A stretch of 51,162 nucleotides of DNA. It comes from Limosilactobacillus coleohominis (lineage in GTDB: Bacteria; Bacillota; Bacilli; Lactobacillales; Lactobacillaceae). The position numbers were made by a program, and so were the translations under genes. The stretch is from positions 1-51,162 of the forward strand of contig NZ_JACJKU010000001.1 of NCBI RefSeq assembly GCF_016901675.1. Reading direction: 5' to 3'. Shown in pieces: positions 36,008 to 43,778 of this stretch (positions are counted from its first letter, which is position 1; the number at the start of each line of letters is the position of its first letter). The notes under the pieces are model-generated. The model saw only the letters and a list, made by a program, of their open reading frames with translations, was not told where the DNA came from and did not search any database.

Positions 36008-37429
36008 ATGAAGAAAACCAAGATTGTTAGTACCTTGGGTCCAGCAAGTACGGACGTAGATACAATTGTTAAGTTAATTAATGCGGGAGCTAATATTTTT
36101 CGTTTTAATTTTTCACATGGTGATCATCCAGAACACCTTGGTCGTTTAAACAACGTTCACAAAGCTGAAGAAATCACTGGTAAAAAAGTTGGTATTATGC
36201 TTGATACCAAAGGTGCTGAAATTCGGACTACTGTTCAAAAAGATGGTAAGATCGAATACAACATTGGTGACGAAGTACGGATTTCAATGGATGATAGCAT
36301 TGAAGGAACTCACGACAAGATTGCCGTTACTTATGAAGGCCTTTATGATGATGTTCATGAAGGTGGCCATGTTCTTTTCGATGATGGTTTAATTGACATG
36401 CTCGTTGAAAAGAAAGACGAAGCAAATAAGGAACTTGTATGTAAAGTTTTGAACCACGGTATTCTTGGTTCCCGGAAGGGTGTTAACGCCCCTGGTGTTT
36501 CCATTAACTTACCTGGAATTACTGAAAAGGACTCTAGTGATATTCGGTTCGGTTTGGATAATGGCATTAACTACATTTCTGCTTCCTTCGTACGGAAGGC
36601 ACAGGATGTTTTAGACATTCGTGAACTTTTGAAGGAAAAGAATATGGAAGATGTCCAAATTTTCCCTAAGATTGAATCACAAGAAGGAATTGACAACTTT
36701 GAAGAAATTATTCAAGTTGCTGATGGTTTAATGGTTCCTCGTGGTGACATGGGGGTTGAAATTCCTGCAGAAAACGTACCTTTGGTACAAAAGCGGATGA
36801 TTCGTCGTTGCAATGTTTTAGGTAAGCCTGTTATCACTGCAACTCAAATGCTTGATTCAATGCAAGAAAACCCACGTCCTACTCGTGCGGAAGTTTCAGA
36901 CGTTGCTAACGCCGTCTTTGATGGTACTGACGCAACAATGCTTTCTGGTGAAAGTGCTAATGGTGACTATCCTGTTGAATCAGTTGCTACAATGTCTCGG
37001 ATTGACGTTAAGGCTGAAAACAACTTAGACCAATTTGGTACTGAAACATTCAACTTTGACAAGTCCGACGTTACTGAAACCATTGGTTCAGCTGTTGCTA
37101 ACGCTGCCCGTGATCTTAACATTAAGACCATTGTTGCTGCTACTGCTTCTGGTTACACAGCACGGATGATTTCCAAGTATCGTCCTCATGCTGATATTGT
37201 TGCTTTAACATTTGATGAACGGACTCAAAAGGGTCTGATGATTAACTGGGGTGTTCAACCATACGTTGTTGAAAAGCCAGGTAACACTGATGAAATGTTC
37301 AAGTTAGCTAATGATGAAGTTAAGAAGCTTGGTTTCGCTAACGAAGGCGACAAGATTATCGTGATTGCTGGTTTACCTGTAGGTAACAAGGGTACTACCA
37401 ACATGATGCGGATCCAAACTGTTAAATAA
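36008..37429 (+). CDS. pyk: Pyruvate kinase
   Basis: This 473-residue glycolytic enzyme transfers phosphate from PEP to ADP. It begins MKKTKIVSTLGPAS and has the substrate blocks NFSHGDHPEHLGRL and MVPRGDMGVEIP, the catalytic lysine in IFPKIESQEGI and the K+ site in ATQMLDSMQENPRPTRAEVSDVANA. The C-terminal allosteric domain ends normally; the extra PEP-utiliser domain of B. subtilis Pyk is absent. Codon use is strongly biased, as expected for a highly expressed gene. In most lactobacilli pfkA lies just upstream, but not here. Confidence 0.97.
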   Translation: MKKTKIVSTLGPASTDVDTIVKLINAGANIFRFNFSHGDHPEHLGRLNNVHKAEEITGKKVGIMLDTKGAEIRTTVQKDGKIEYNIGDEVRISMDDSIEGTHDKIAVTYEGLYDDVHEGGHVLFDDGLIDMLVEKKDEANKELVCKVLNHGILGSRKGVNAPGVSINLPGITEKDSSDIRFGLDNGINYISASFVRKAQDVLDIRELLKEKNMEDVQIFPKIESQEGIDNFEEIIQVADGLMVPRGDMGVEIPAENVPLVQKRMIRRCNVLGKPVITATQMLDSMQENPRPTRAEVSDVANAVFDGTDATMLSGESANGDYPVESVATMSRIDVKAENNLDQFGTETFNFDKSDVTETIGSAVANAARDLNIKTIVAATASGYTARMISKYRPHADIVALTFDERTQKGLMINWGVQPYVVEKPGNTDEMFKLANDEVKKLGFANEGDKIIVIAGLPVGNKGTTNMMRIQTVK

Positions 37430-37449
37430 TAAATAGTTTGCCGTTATCT

Positions 37450-37483
37450 AAGAGAGGTTAGAAATTTTCTAGCCTCTCTTTTA
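37450..37483 (+). terminator. Terminator after pyk
   Basis: AAGAGAGG (37450-37457) and CCTCTCTT (37473-37480) form the base of a stem that continues with TTAGAAA/TTTCTAG, followed by T. Confidence 0.88.
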
Positions 37484-37484
37484 C

Positions 37485-37512
37485 TTTACATAAAATCTAT
37501 GTAAAATAGAAT
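37485..37512 (+). promoter_or_regulatory. Promoter of the cvfB operon, with overlapping inverted repeat
   Basis: TTTACA (37485-37490) and TAGAAT (37507-37512) are 16 bases apart. The inverted repeat TTTACATA-5-TATGTAAA (37485-37505) covers the -35 and spacer, a possible operator position. Confidence 0.6.
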
Positions 37513-37550
37513 AGTTAATGATTACGACGTCGTAAAGTGAGGGAAAGTCA

Positions 37551-38438
37551 ATGAATCAGAATTTAGGGCGAATTGTGAGCGCAGTAATGATTGATGAAAA
37601 TGATCACGATTACTTTGTGCAACCAGATCGGGATGGCCAGACTTACCGTCTTCCCAAAGAAGAATCTCCACAAGTATTGCACATTGGTGGTTCTGTTCAG
37701 GGATTCGTGTATGAAAACGAAAACCACCAGTTACAAATGACCTGTCAACATATTCCAACCATTCAAATTGACCATTATGATTTTGGCAAGGTTGTAAGTG
37801 TCCGCCGAGATTTGGGTGTCTTTGTGGACATTGGCTTACCTAATAAAGATATTGTGGTATCTTTAGATGACTTGCCAACGCTAAAAATTTTGTGGCCGCA
37901 GCCTGGTGATCAATTATTGATGGCATTGCAAGTAGATGACCATGATCGAATTTGGGGTAAGCTGGCTGATGAACAGATTTTTGAGACAATGGCAACTAAA
38001 GTTTCCCCAAAAATGAAAAATTTGAATGTTAACGCAACAGTTTATCGTTTGAAAATAACTGGTACTCTTGTGATTACAGATCGACTCCAGTTAGGTTTTA
38101 TCCATCCTTCTGAACGTGATCAGGAACCGCGACTTGGTCAACGGGTTCATGCCAGGGTGATTGGAATATCCAGTCATGGAAGCTTGAACTTATCTCTAAA
38201 GCCACGTGCATATGAGGCTATCGATGATGATGCAAAACAGATCTATCAAATGCTTTTCCATGCTCCTAATAAACAGTTGCCTTATACTGATAAGAGTTCC
38301 CCTGCAATGATTAAAGAGGTCTTTGGTATGAGTAAGGGACAGTTTAAACGTGCAATTGGTCATTTATTACGAGAACGCATTGTCAGCCAAGCCGGTGGTC
38401 AACTTATTTTGTTAAAGGAAGTTACAGCTCATGAGTAA
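37551..38438 (+). CDS. cvfB: S1-like RNA-binding protein CvfB
   Basis: This 295-residue protein resembles S. aureus CvfB and B. subtilis YitL, RNA-binding proteins built of several S1 domains with a C-terminal winged helix. Segments resembling S1 domains are YDFGKVVSVRRDLGVFVDIG and NATVYRLKITGTLVITDRLQ, then a last S1 ending in SSHGSLNLSLKPR. The tail from about 235 (MIKEVFGMSKGQFKRAIGHLL) is the winged helix. In S. aureus the protein affects virulence gene expression; its role here is unknown. It overlaps xerD by 8 bases. Confidence 0.9.
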   Translation: MNQNLGRIVSAVMIDENDHDYFVQPDRDGQTYRLPKEESPQVLHIGGSVQGFVYENENHQLQMTCQHIPTIQIDHYDFGKVVSVRRDLGVFVDIGLPNKDIVVSLDDLPTLKILWPQPGDQLLMALQVDDHDRIWGKLADEQIFETMATKVSPKMKNLNVNATVYRLKITGTLVITDRLQLGFIHPSERDQEPRLGQRVHARVIGISSHGSLNLSLKPRAYEAIDDDAKQIYQMLFHAPNKQLPYTDKSSPAMIKEVFGMSKGQFKRAIGHLLRERIVSQAGGQLILLKEVTAHE

Positions 38439-39336
38439 GGAGCAAATGCTGCAGGATGTGAAGGATTTTGGCCAATTCCTGTTAGTTGAGCGTGGTTTAA
38501 GTAATAATACTATTCAAAGTTATCAAAATGACCTCAAAAAGGCGGGCCAATATTTTAACAGTCAGCATTTAACAGACTGGCAACAAGTTGATCGATATGC
38601 AGTTTTAAATTTGTTGGCTCATTTAACTAACCTCGGCCAGAGTCGAACAACTATTGGCCGGCAAGTGTCCAGCTTAAGGCAGTTTTACCAGTATATGCTT
38701 CGTCAACACCGGGTTAATGATGACCCCATAGCTTTGGTGACCCTTCCTAAGGGACATCGTCATCTGCCAACTGTGTTGACTCAAGAAGAAGTCCAAGCAA
38801 TGTTGAAGGTTCCTGATACAAGTAAAAAAATGGGAATTCGCGATCGGGCAATTTTGGAAGTGATGTATGCTACCGGTATGCGGGTTAGTGAGTTAACTGG
38901 TTTACGTTTAAATGATCTCCATTTAGACGTTCATTTAGTTCAACCGCGTGGTAAAGGTGATAAGGAGCGGATTATTCCGATTGGCGAAGTTGCTGAATAC
39001 TGGTTGAATAAGTATTTAAACGAAGTTCGACAACCGCAACTGGTCAATCATCCAGCAAGTGAGTTCGTTTTTTTGAATGCGCGGGCCAAACCATTAACGC
39101 GCCAGGCAATTTGGCAATTAATCAAAAAAACCGCTCAGCAAGCAAACATTGATAAAGATGTAACGCCACATACGTTAAGGCATAGTTTTGCTACCCATTT
39201 GTTAGGAAATGGTGCAGATTTAAGAATTGTCCAAGAACTATTAGGTCATAGTGATATTACGACTACGCAAATCTATACCCATGTTTCTCAAAAACGACTA
39301 TTAGCTGTTTATAAGGATACTCATCCGCGAGCATAA
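38431..39336 (+). CDS. xerD: Site-specific tyrosine recombinase XerD
   Basis: This 301-residue recombinase resolves chromosome dimers at dif, together with a second Xer protein. The N-terminal core-binding domain (about 1-90) is followed by the catalytic domain with Arg in ATGMRVSELTGL, Lys in RGKGDKERIIP, and His-Arg in HTLRHSFATHL; the last His is in LLGHSDITTT and the nucleophilic Tyr is in QIYTHVS. It starts inside cvfB. XerD rather than XerC is favoured by the cvfB-xerD-ribT-scpA order seen in related genomes. Confidence 0.93.
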   Translation: MSKEQMLQDVKDFGQFLLVERGLSNNTIQSYQNDLKKAGQYFNSQHLTDWQQVDRYAVLNLLAHLTNLGQSRTTIGRQVSSLRQFYQYMLRQHRVNDDPIALVTLPKGHRHLPTVLTQEEVQAMLKVPDTSKKMGIRDRAILEVMYATGMRVSELTGLRLNDLHLDVHLVQPRGKGDKERIIPIGEVAEYWLNKYLNEVRQPQLVNHPASEFVFLNARAKPLTRQAIWQLIKKTAQQANIDKDVTPHTLRHSFATHLLGNGADLRIVQELLGHSDITTTQIYTHVSQKRLLAVYKDTHPRA

Positions 39337-39348
39337 AGGAAGTATTAG

Positions 39349-39714
39349 ATGTTAGTAAATTATCGGAAAGATTATCAAAAAATTGTGATGGGGTTGTTAT
39401 CCTTTATCCCTGATTTAGATGAATATGATCGGTTAGATGAAGAAATTGAATGGGGAACTGAACCACCACGAAGAATTGTTTTATGGAAAAATACCAAAAT
39501 TGATCAATTTGGTGGGGTGGCCATTATTGAATCTGGTGCTGACTATATTTTAATTCGGCGGATGTCATTCACTCCTAGTGAACGCTCTGGAAGAAACATG
39601 TATTTATTTTTATCCGCCATTGCAGAACAAGAATCAGATAAGCGGGTAATTGGTACTTTGAAAACCCAGTCGTTAGTTACTAATTGGCGACATAGCAACC
39701 AATATGATAATTAG
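39349..39714 (+). CDS. ribT: RibT-like GNAT family protein
   Basis: This 121-residue protein resembles B. subtilis RibT, the last gene of its riboflavin operon, through the start MLVNYRKDYQKIVMGLLSFIP. RibT is an acetyltransferase-fold protein with no proven reaction. The beta strands around residues 40-75 (RIVLWKNTKIDQFGGVAIIE, then YILIRRMSF) fit a GNAT core, although the acetyl-CoA loop here (PSERSGRNMY) is not canonical. It sits between xerD and scpA with no riboflavin synthesis gene nearby, so it is a remnant of the ancestral rib-scp order. Confidence 0.82.
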   Translation: MLVNYRKDYQKIVMGLLSFIPDLDEYDRLDEEIEWGTEPPRRIVLWKNTKIDQFGGVAIIESGADYILIRRMSFTPSERSGRNMYLFLSAIAEQESDKRVIGTLKTQSLVTNWRHSNQYDN

Positions 39715-39728
39715 TTAAAGGGGGATTA

Positions 39729-40520
39729 ATGGTGGCCACAAAAGAATTAAGCAAGTTACCATATCAGCCAACGCTAAAATTAAATGAATTTGAGGGCCCA
39801 CTAGATCTGTTGTTACACCTGATTCGCCAATCTAAAATGGATATCTATGATATTAAAATTGCGGAAATTACGGACCAATACATGAATTATTTGGCGGAAA
39901 ATAAAAAGCATCAGCTAGAAATAGCTGGTGAATATTTTGTAATGGCTGCTACTTTAATGGCTATTAAAAGTCAGATGCTTTTACCGACTCCACCAACCGA
40001 TGAAGAAAATGAACAATCAGAAGAAGATGATCCCCGCAGTGAGTTGGTTGAACAATTGTTAGAATATCAACGTTATAAGCAGGCAGCGGAAGATTTAAAA
40101 GATAAGGAAGAGAATCGGCAAACAGAATATACGCGAGAAGCAATGGCGGTTCCTGAAGGGCTGGTTCATTTGCAGGTGGCTCCTGGAGTAACGATTGACG
40201 AATTGCAAAATGCATTTGCTAAAATTGTGGAGCGGCACCGTTTTAAAGAACCGGAAATTGAGAATGTTCGTCCTGAAAGAGTAACGGTGGCACAACGAAT
40301 TAAATCAGTGGTAGAGCAAGTAACTAGGCCAACGCGATTTGTGGATTTGTTTCAGGACGATGTTACTCGTGACAACTTAGTTACCACTTTCATGGCGGTT
40401 TTAGAATTAACTCGTCATGAAATTGTGCAGATTAACCAATCACAAATGTTTGGACCATTAATTGTGATCCCTGGTCCCAAGATGAAGGAGTATCGTAATG
40501 AGCAATTTGGCAAAAATTGA
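39729..40520 (+). CDS. scpA: Segregation and condensation protein A
   Basis: This 263-residue kleisin subunit bridges the SMC dimer in the chromosome-condensing SMC-ScpAB complex. The N-terminal SMC-neck-binding block is KLNEFEGPLDLLLHLIRQSKMDIYDI and the C-terminal winged helix is around LVTTFMAVLELTRHEIVQINQ. An acidic linker (about 92-105) lies between them. The start is ATG 39729, after AAAGGGGG. Its 3' end overlaps scpB by 23 bases. Confidence 0.96.
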   Translation: MVATKELSKLPYQPTLKLNEFEGPLDLLLHLIRQSKMDIYDIKIAEITDQYMNYLAENKKHQLEIAGEYFVMAATLMAIKSQMLLPTPPTDEENEQSEEDDPRSELVEQLLEYQRYKQAAEDLKDKEENRQTEYTREAMAVPEGLVHLQVAPGVTIDELQNAFAKIVERHRFKEPEIENVRPERVTVAQRIKSVVEQVTRPTRFVDLFQDDVTRDNLVTTFMAVLELTRHEIVQINQSQMFGPLIVIPGPKMKEYRNEQFGKN

Positions 40521-41061
40521 AGGACTGTTATTTATCAGTGGCGATGAGGGAATTACGGTCACTGATCTTAGCAATATTACTGGCTTTATGAAACCGGCCG
40601 TGTTGGGCTTATTAAATAAATTAGGACAACAATATGCCGAAAATGATGATTGTGCTTTAACACTGCTCCAGAGCGATGAAACGTATCGATTAGCAACCAA
40701 ATCATCATTATCTGACGTAATGAAAGCTTATTTTAAAAAGCCTCTAACAACACCGTTAACCCAGGCCTTATTAGAAGTGTTAGCTATCATTGCCTATCGT
40801 CAGCCAATCACTCGAATTGAAATTGACGCACTACGTGGGGTACAAAGTTCGGGATCAATTCAAAAACTAATTGCCAGAGGATTGATTGAAACCCATGGCC
40901 GATTGAACGTTCCGGGACGACCATTTAGGTATGTTACAACCAATGCTTTTTTAGATTATTTTGGTTTGCAAACATTGAAAGATTTACCACCTTTAACAAA
41001 ACAAATGTCGCTAGAAGATATGGATAGTGATATTTTCTTGAGAGCATTACAATCGCGTTAG
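40498..41061 (+). CDS. scpB: Segregation and condensation protein B
   Basis: This 187-residue tandem winged-helix protein dimerises and wraps the ScpA centre. Typical blocks are AKIEGLLFISGDEGITVTDL at the start and ALLEVLAIIAYRQPITRIEI with GLIETHGRLNVPGRPFRYV in the second winged helix. It is translationally coupled to scpA. Length is normal. Confidence 0.96.
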   Translation: MSNLAKIEGLLFISGDEGITVTDLSNITGFMKPAVLGLLNKLGQQYAENDDCALTLLQSDETYRLATKSSLSDVMKAYFKKPLTTPLTQALLEVLAIIAYRQPITRIEIDALRGVQSSGSIQKLIARGLIETHGRLNVPGRPFRYVTTNAFLDYFGLQTLKDLPPLTKQMSLEDMDSDIFLRALQSR

Positions 41062-41093
41062 GATAAACTGAATCAGAAAGGAAAATAATAAGA

Positions 41094-41816
41094 ATGGAAC
41101 GTCTTCAAAAAGTAATGGCAGAGGCAGGAGTTGCTTCACGACGGGCCTCAGAAAAATTAATTGCGGCCGGACATGTAGCTGTTAATGGGAAAATTGTTAC
41201 TCAACAGGGAGTAAAGGTCACCAAAGCGGATCAGGTGACGGTTGATGGTGTTCCTATTAAACATGAACCATTGAAATATTATTTGCTGAATAAACCGCGT
41301 GGGGTTATTTCATCAGCCCATGACGAAAAGGGTCGACGGACTGTGGTAGATATTTTGAAAGAAGACGGAATAGAAGAGCGAATATATCCAGTTGGTCGGC
41401 TTGATTATGATACAACCGGGATCTTACTGTTAACAAATGATGGTGACTTGGCAAATAAGCTGATGCATCCTAAGTTTGAGGTTCAAAAAACTTATGTTGC
41501 AAAGGTTAAAGGCGTCATTACCAATGCTGAGATGAAACAGTTACGACTGGGAGTTATGGTAGATGGACGGAAGACTAAGGAAGCGCGGGTTAAACTGTTA
41601 GAAGTAGCCGATAATCATCAATCCAGCAGGGTTCGTTTAACCATTCATGAAGGACGCTATCATCAAGTTAAGCGGATGTTGAAGGCTGTTAATCATCCGG
41701 TTATGAAGTTGCATCGTGAAACGTATGACTCACTAAACCTGGCGGGCTTGCCAAGTGGTGGTCAATGGAGAGAATTGCGCCCAAACGAAGTCAAAAAACT
41801 AAAAAAACTGGTTTAA
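41094..41816 (+). CDS. rluB: 23S rRNA pseudouridine synthase RluB family
   Basis: This 240-residue enzyme makes pseudouridine in 23S rRNA. It has an N-terminal S4 RNA-binding domain (MERLQKVMAEAGVASRRASE, about 1-60) and the catalytic RsuA-type domain with the Asp in GRLDYDTTGILLLTNDG. The nearby blocks YLLNKPRGVISS and EGRYHQVKRML are typical. It follows scpB, as in other Firmicutes. The exact uridine is assumed from the family (RluB-type, 2605 in E. coli numbering). Confidence 0.94.
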   Translation: MERLQKVMAEAGVASRRASEKLIAAGHVAVNGKIVTQQGVKVTKADQVTVDGVPIKHEPLKYYLLNKPRGVISSAHDEKGRRTVVDILKEDGIEERIYPVGRLDYDTTGILLLTNDGDLANKLMHPKFEVQKTYVAKVKGVITNAEMKQLRLGVMVDGRKTKEARVKLLEVADNHQSSRVRLTIHEGRYHQVKRMLKAVNHPVMKLHRETYDSLNLAGLPSGGQWRELRPNEVKKLKKLV

Positions 41817-41842
41817 TTCTGTACTATTGTTCGTAAAACCAG

Positions 41843-41848
41843 TATAAT
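41843..41848 (+). promoter_or_regulatory. Candidate -10 of the ribU leader promoter
   Basis: TATAAT lies about 32 bases before the FMN aptamer. The -35 at about 41820-41825 (TGTACT) is weak; a second TACAAT at 41856-41861 is an alternative. Confidence 0.5.
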
Positions 41849-41873
41849 ATTCTTGTACAATAAAATGATGGTT

Positions 41874-41992
41874 TGTCTTCAAGGCAGGGTGTAATTCCCG
41901 ACCGGCGGTAAAGCCCGCAACCCGCTTAGCGGTGGAATCTGGCGAAATTCCAGATGCCGACAGTATAGTCTGGTAGATAGAAGATTATGCTT
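41874..41992 (+). promoter_or_regulatory. FMN riboswitch
   Basis: The RFN-element core is unmistakable: CTTCAAGGCAGGGTGTAATT, then CCCGACCGGCGGTAAAGCCC, GCAACCCGCTTAGCGG, and GGCGAAATTCCAGATGCCGACAG in pieces, closing with TAGAAGATTATG. FMN binding should favour the terminator at 42015-42041 and turn off the riboflavin transporter gene. Confidence 0.97.
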
Positions 41993-42014
41993 TCCAATAT
42001 TGGAAGGTAATTTT

Positions 42015-42041
42015 GAGGGCAAATGGTGTGCCCTCTTTTTT
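42015..42041 (+). terminator. FMN riboswitch terminator
   Basis: GAGGGC (42015-42020) and GCCCTC (42030-42035) form a stem followed by at least six T. Confidence 0.88.
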
Positions 42042-42088
42042 ATACCTATAATTTAAGAAGATGACCTCAATCAATGGAGGTTTGATTT

Positions 42089-42667
42089 ATGTACAGTACT
42101 TACAATAGAACACGGCGGTTTACAATGACTGCTTGTTTAGCTGCGTTGGCATTTCTTTTGATGTTTATTGAGTTTCCATTAATTCCTGTGGCATCATACT
42201 TAAAACTGGACTTTTCTGACATTCCGGTTTTACTAGGAACAGCAATATATGGTCCGTGGACGGGGATACTGATTGCAATTATCAAGTGTCTTTTACACGG
42301 ATTAGTACGTGGCTTTTCGCCAGTTGAGCTGTTAGGATTATTTGCTAATTTATGTACGTCCGTAGCTTTATTGCTTCCGTTTGACTGGTGCATTCGTCAT
42401 ACAAAGTGGTCGCAAAAAAAGCAGTTGTTAGTAGGCGGGATTTCAGCAACGTTAATAATGACAATTGTGATGACCGCCTTTAATTATTACGTGCTCACAC
42501 CTGCATATATGCGCATGTTTAATTGGCATCCAACATTACCGATTAATGAATTAATGTTGGTAGGAGTTGCTCCTTTTAACTTGATTAAGGGGATCCTCGT
42601 TAGTCTTCTATTTGGGATTATTATGCTGCATTTAAAATGGTGGGTGCAAAAACATCAAGAAAAATAA
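42089..42667 (+). CDS. ribU: Riboflavin ECF transporter S component RibU
   Basis: This 192-residue membrane protein has about six hydrophobic helices and binds riboflavin for the energy-coupling-factor transporter; the shared ECF ATPases and T component are encoded elsewhere. The start RRFTMTACLAALAFLLMFIE and the conserved KLDFSDIPVLLGTAIYGPW block are typical of RibU. The FMN riboswitch directly upstream confirms the substrate. The ribosome binding site TGGAGG (42075-42080) can pair with ACCTC at 42064-42068. Confidence 0.95.
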   Translation: MYSTYNRTRRFTMTACLAALAFLLMFIEFPLIPVASYLKLDFSDIPVLLGTAIYGPWTGILIAIIKCLLHGLVRGFSPVELLGLFANLCTSVALLLPFDWCIRHTKWSQKKQLLVGGISATLIMTIVMTAFNYYVLTPAYMRMFNWHPTLPINELMLVGVAPFNLIKGILVSLLFGIIMLHLKWWVQKHQEK

Positions 42668-42678
42668 TTAAATTAAGA

Positions 42679-42705
42679 AGTTGGGTGTAAGCTCGACTTT
42701 TTTTA
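42679..42705 (+). terminator. Terminator after ribU
   Basis: AGTTGGGT (42679-42686) and GCTCGACT (42691-42698) pair with several G-T wobbles, followed by a T run. Confidence 0.7.
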
Positions 42706-42749
42706 TTAGATAATATAACTTAGAACTTATTCTAGGAATGGAGAAAACG

Positions 42750-43778
42750 ATGAATAACTACTTATTCATGTTATTTACGGAGCACCCTCGCCGGTATCGA
42801 GTTATTGAAAATACAATTCGTAATAAAAGAACGCAGGCCACCTTATTTTGGGCATTGAATTATCAGATATTAAATTGGCTCGGCAGTGCAGATCACATGA
42901 CACGGAATGAATTTGACGCATGGATGCATCATCAACAGGAACAGGGCTTATTGATGGTGCAGGATGACTGTGCCTGGTTAACAAAAAGTGGTGTCCATCA
43001 TAAACAACGAATTTTAAAAAATTATTATCAGCCACGGTTTGACCGGTGGACATGGCTGGTCAACACAAAAAAATATTCGGAAAGGTTTCTGCTAGCAATA
43101 CAGGCAATATCTGAACTGTCATTTTATAATCGTAATTATGTTCCATTAGGAATTTCAATAACAGAAATGAGTGTTGTACGAAATTGGTTAACCCGTCCTG
43201 GCTTAATCAGTACAGTTCACAAAGAATTATTGTCAATTGGTGAATATCTGAGTAGCACTGATAACCAATTAGCAGTATTATTCGCCCATACTTTATTAGG
43301 TCATGAGATGAGCGGATGGACAGATACCCAAGCAGCTAATGAACTGGAAGTTACTAGCGAAGAAGTAATGATCATGCTACGTGATATTTGGTTGGGAATT
43401 GCTAGTTACTTAGCTGGACACCCACAGTCCAATCTGGGGCAATTAATGAATTCGTTACTTAATTCAACACCGATCAGTAATAGTGCTTGGCGAACAGTTC
43501 GCGAATTTCAAAGGGGAGTTCCAATTCCTAAAATTTCTCATGTTCGTCATCTCAAGATTAGTACGGTTCGTGAACATCTTTTGGAAGCTGCCATTATTAT
43601 TCCGCAATCGATCGACTGGCAACGATTGCTAACTGCAAATAAAATTAAAGCAGTTCAATCACACCATCGTGGGCCTGTTAGTGAATGGCAATTTACACGT
43701 AGTACTAATCAACCAGCGGATGATTTCTTTTACTTTAGATTAGTCCAGATTTGGGAGTTACATCACCAACATGAATAA
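42750..43778 (+). CDS. Helix-turn-helix protein of the YpbB type, RecQ partner gene
   Basis: This 342-residue protein resembles B. subtilis YpbB, whose gene also precedes a short recQ (recS). The central helices and the region near 195-225 (SGWTDTQAANELEVTSEEVM) look like the HTH_40 DNA-binding motif; no enzyme motif is visible. I chose ATG 42750, six bases after GGAG; ATG 42738 itself contains part of this site. It overlaps recQ by 8 bases, so the two are translationally coupled and probably work on the same DNA substrate. Function is not established. Confidence 0.78.
   Translation: MNNYLFMLFTEHPRRYRVIENTIRNKRTQATLFWALNYQILNWLGSADHMTRNEFDAWMHHQQEQGLLMVQDDCAWLTKSGVHHKQRILKNYYQPRFDRWTWLVNTKKYSERFLLAIQAISELSFYNRNYVPLGISITEMSVVRNWLTRPGLISTVHKELLSIGEYLSSTDNQLAVLFAHTLLGHEMSGWTDTQAANELEVTSEEVMIMLRDIWLGIASYLAGHPQSNLGQLMNSLLNSTPISNSAWRTVREFQRGVPIPKISHVRHLKISTVREHLLEAAIIIPQSIDWQRLLTANKIKAVQSHHRGPVSEWQFTRSTNQPADDFFYFRLVQIWELHHQHE

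Noticed and set aside
38431-39336. Tyrosine recombinase as a sign of a phage or integrative element
   Set aside because: Sequence and position (cvfB-xerD-ribT-scpA) are those of the chromosomal XerD; no att-like repeats or phage genes are near.
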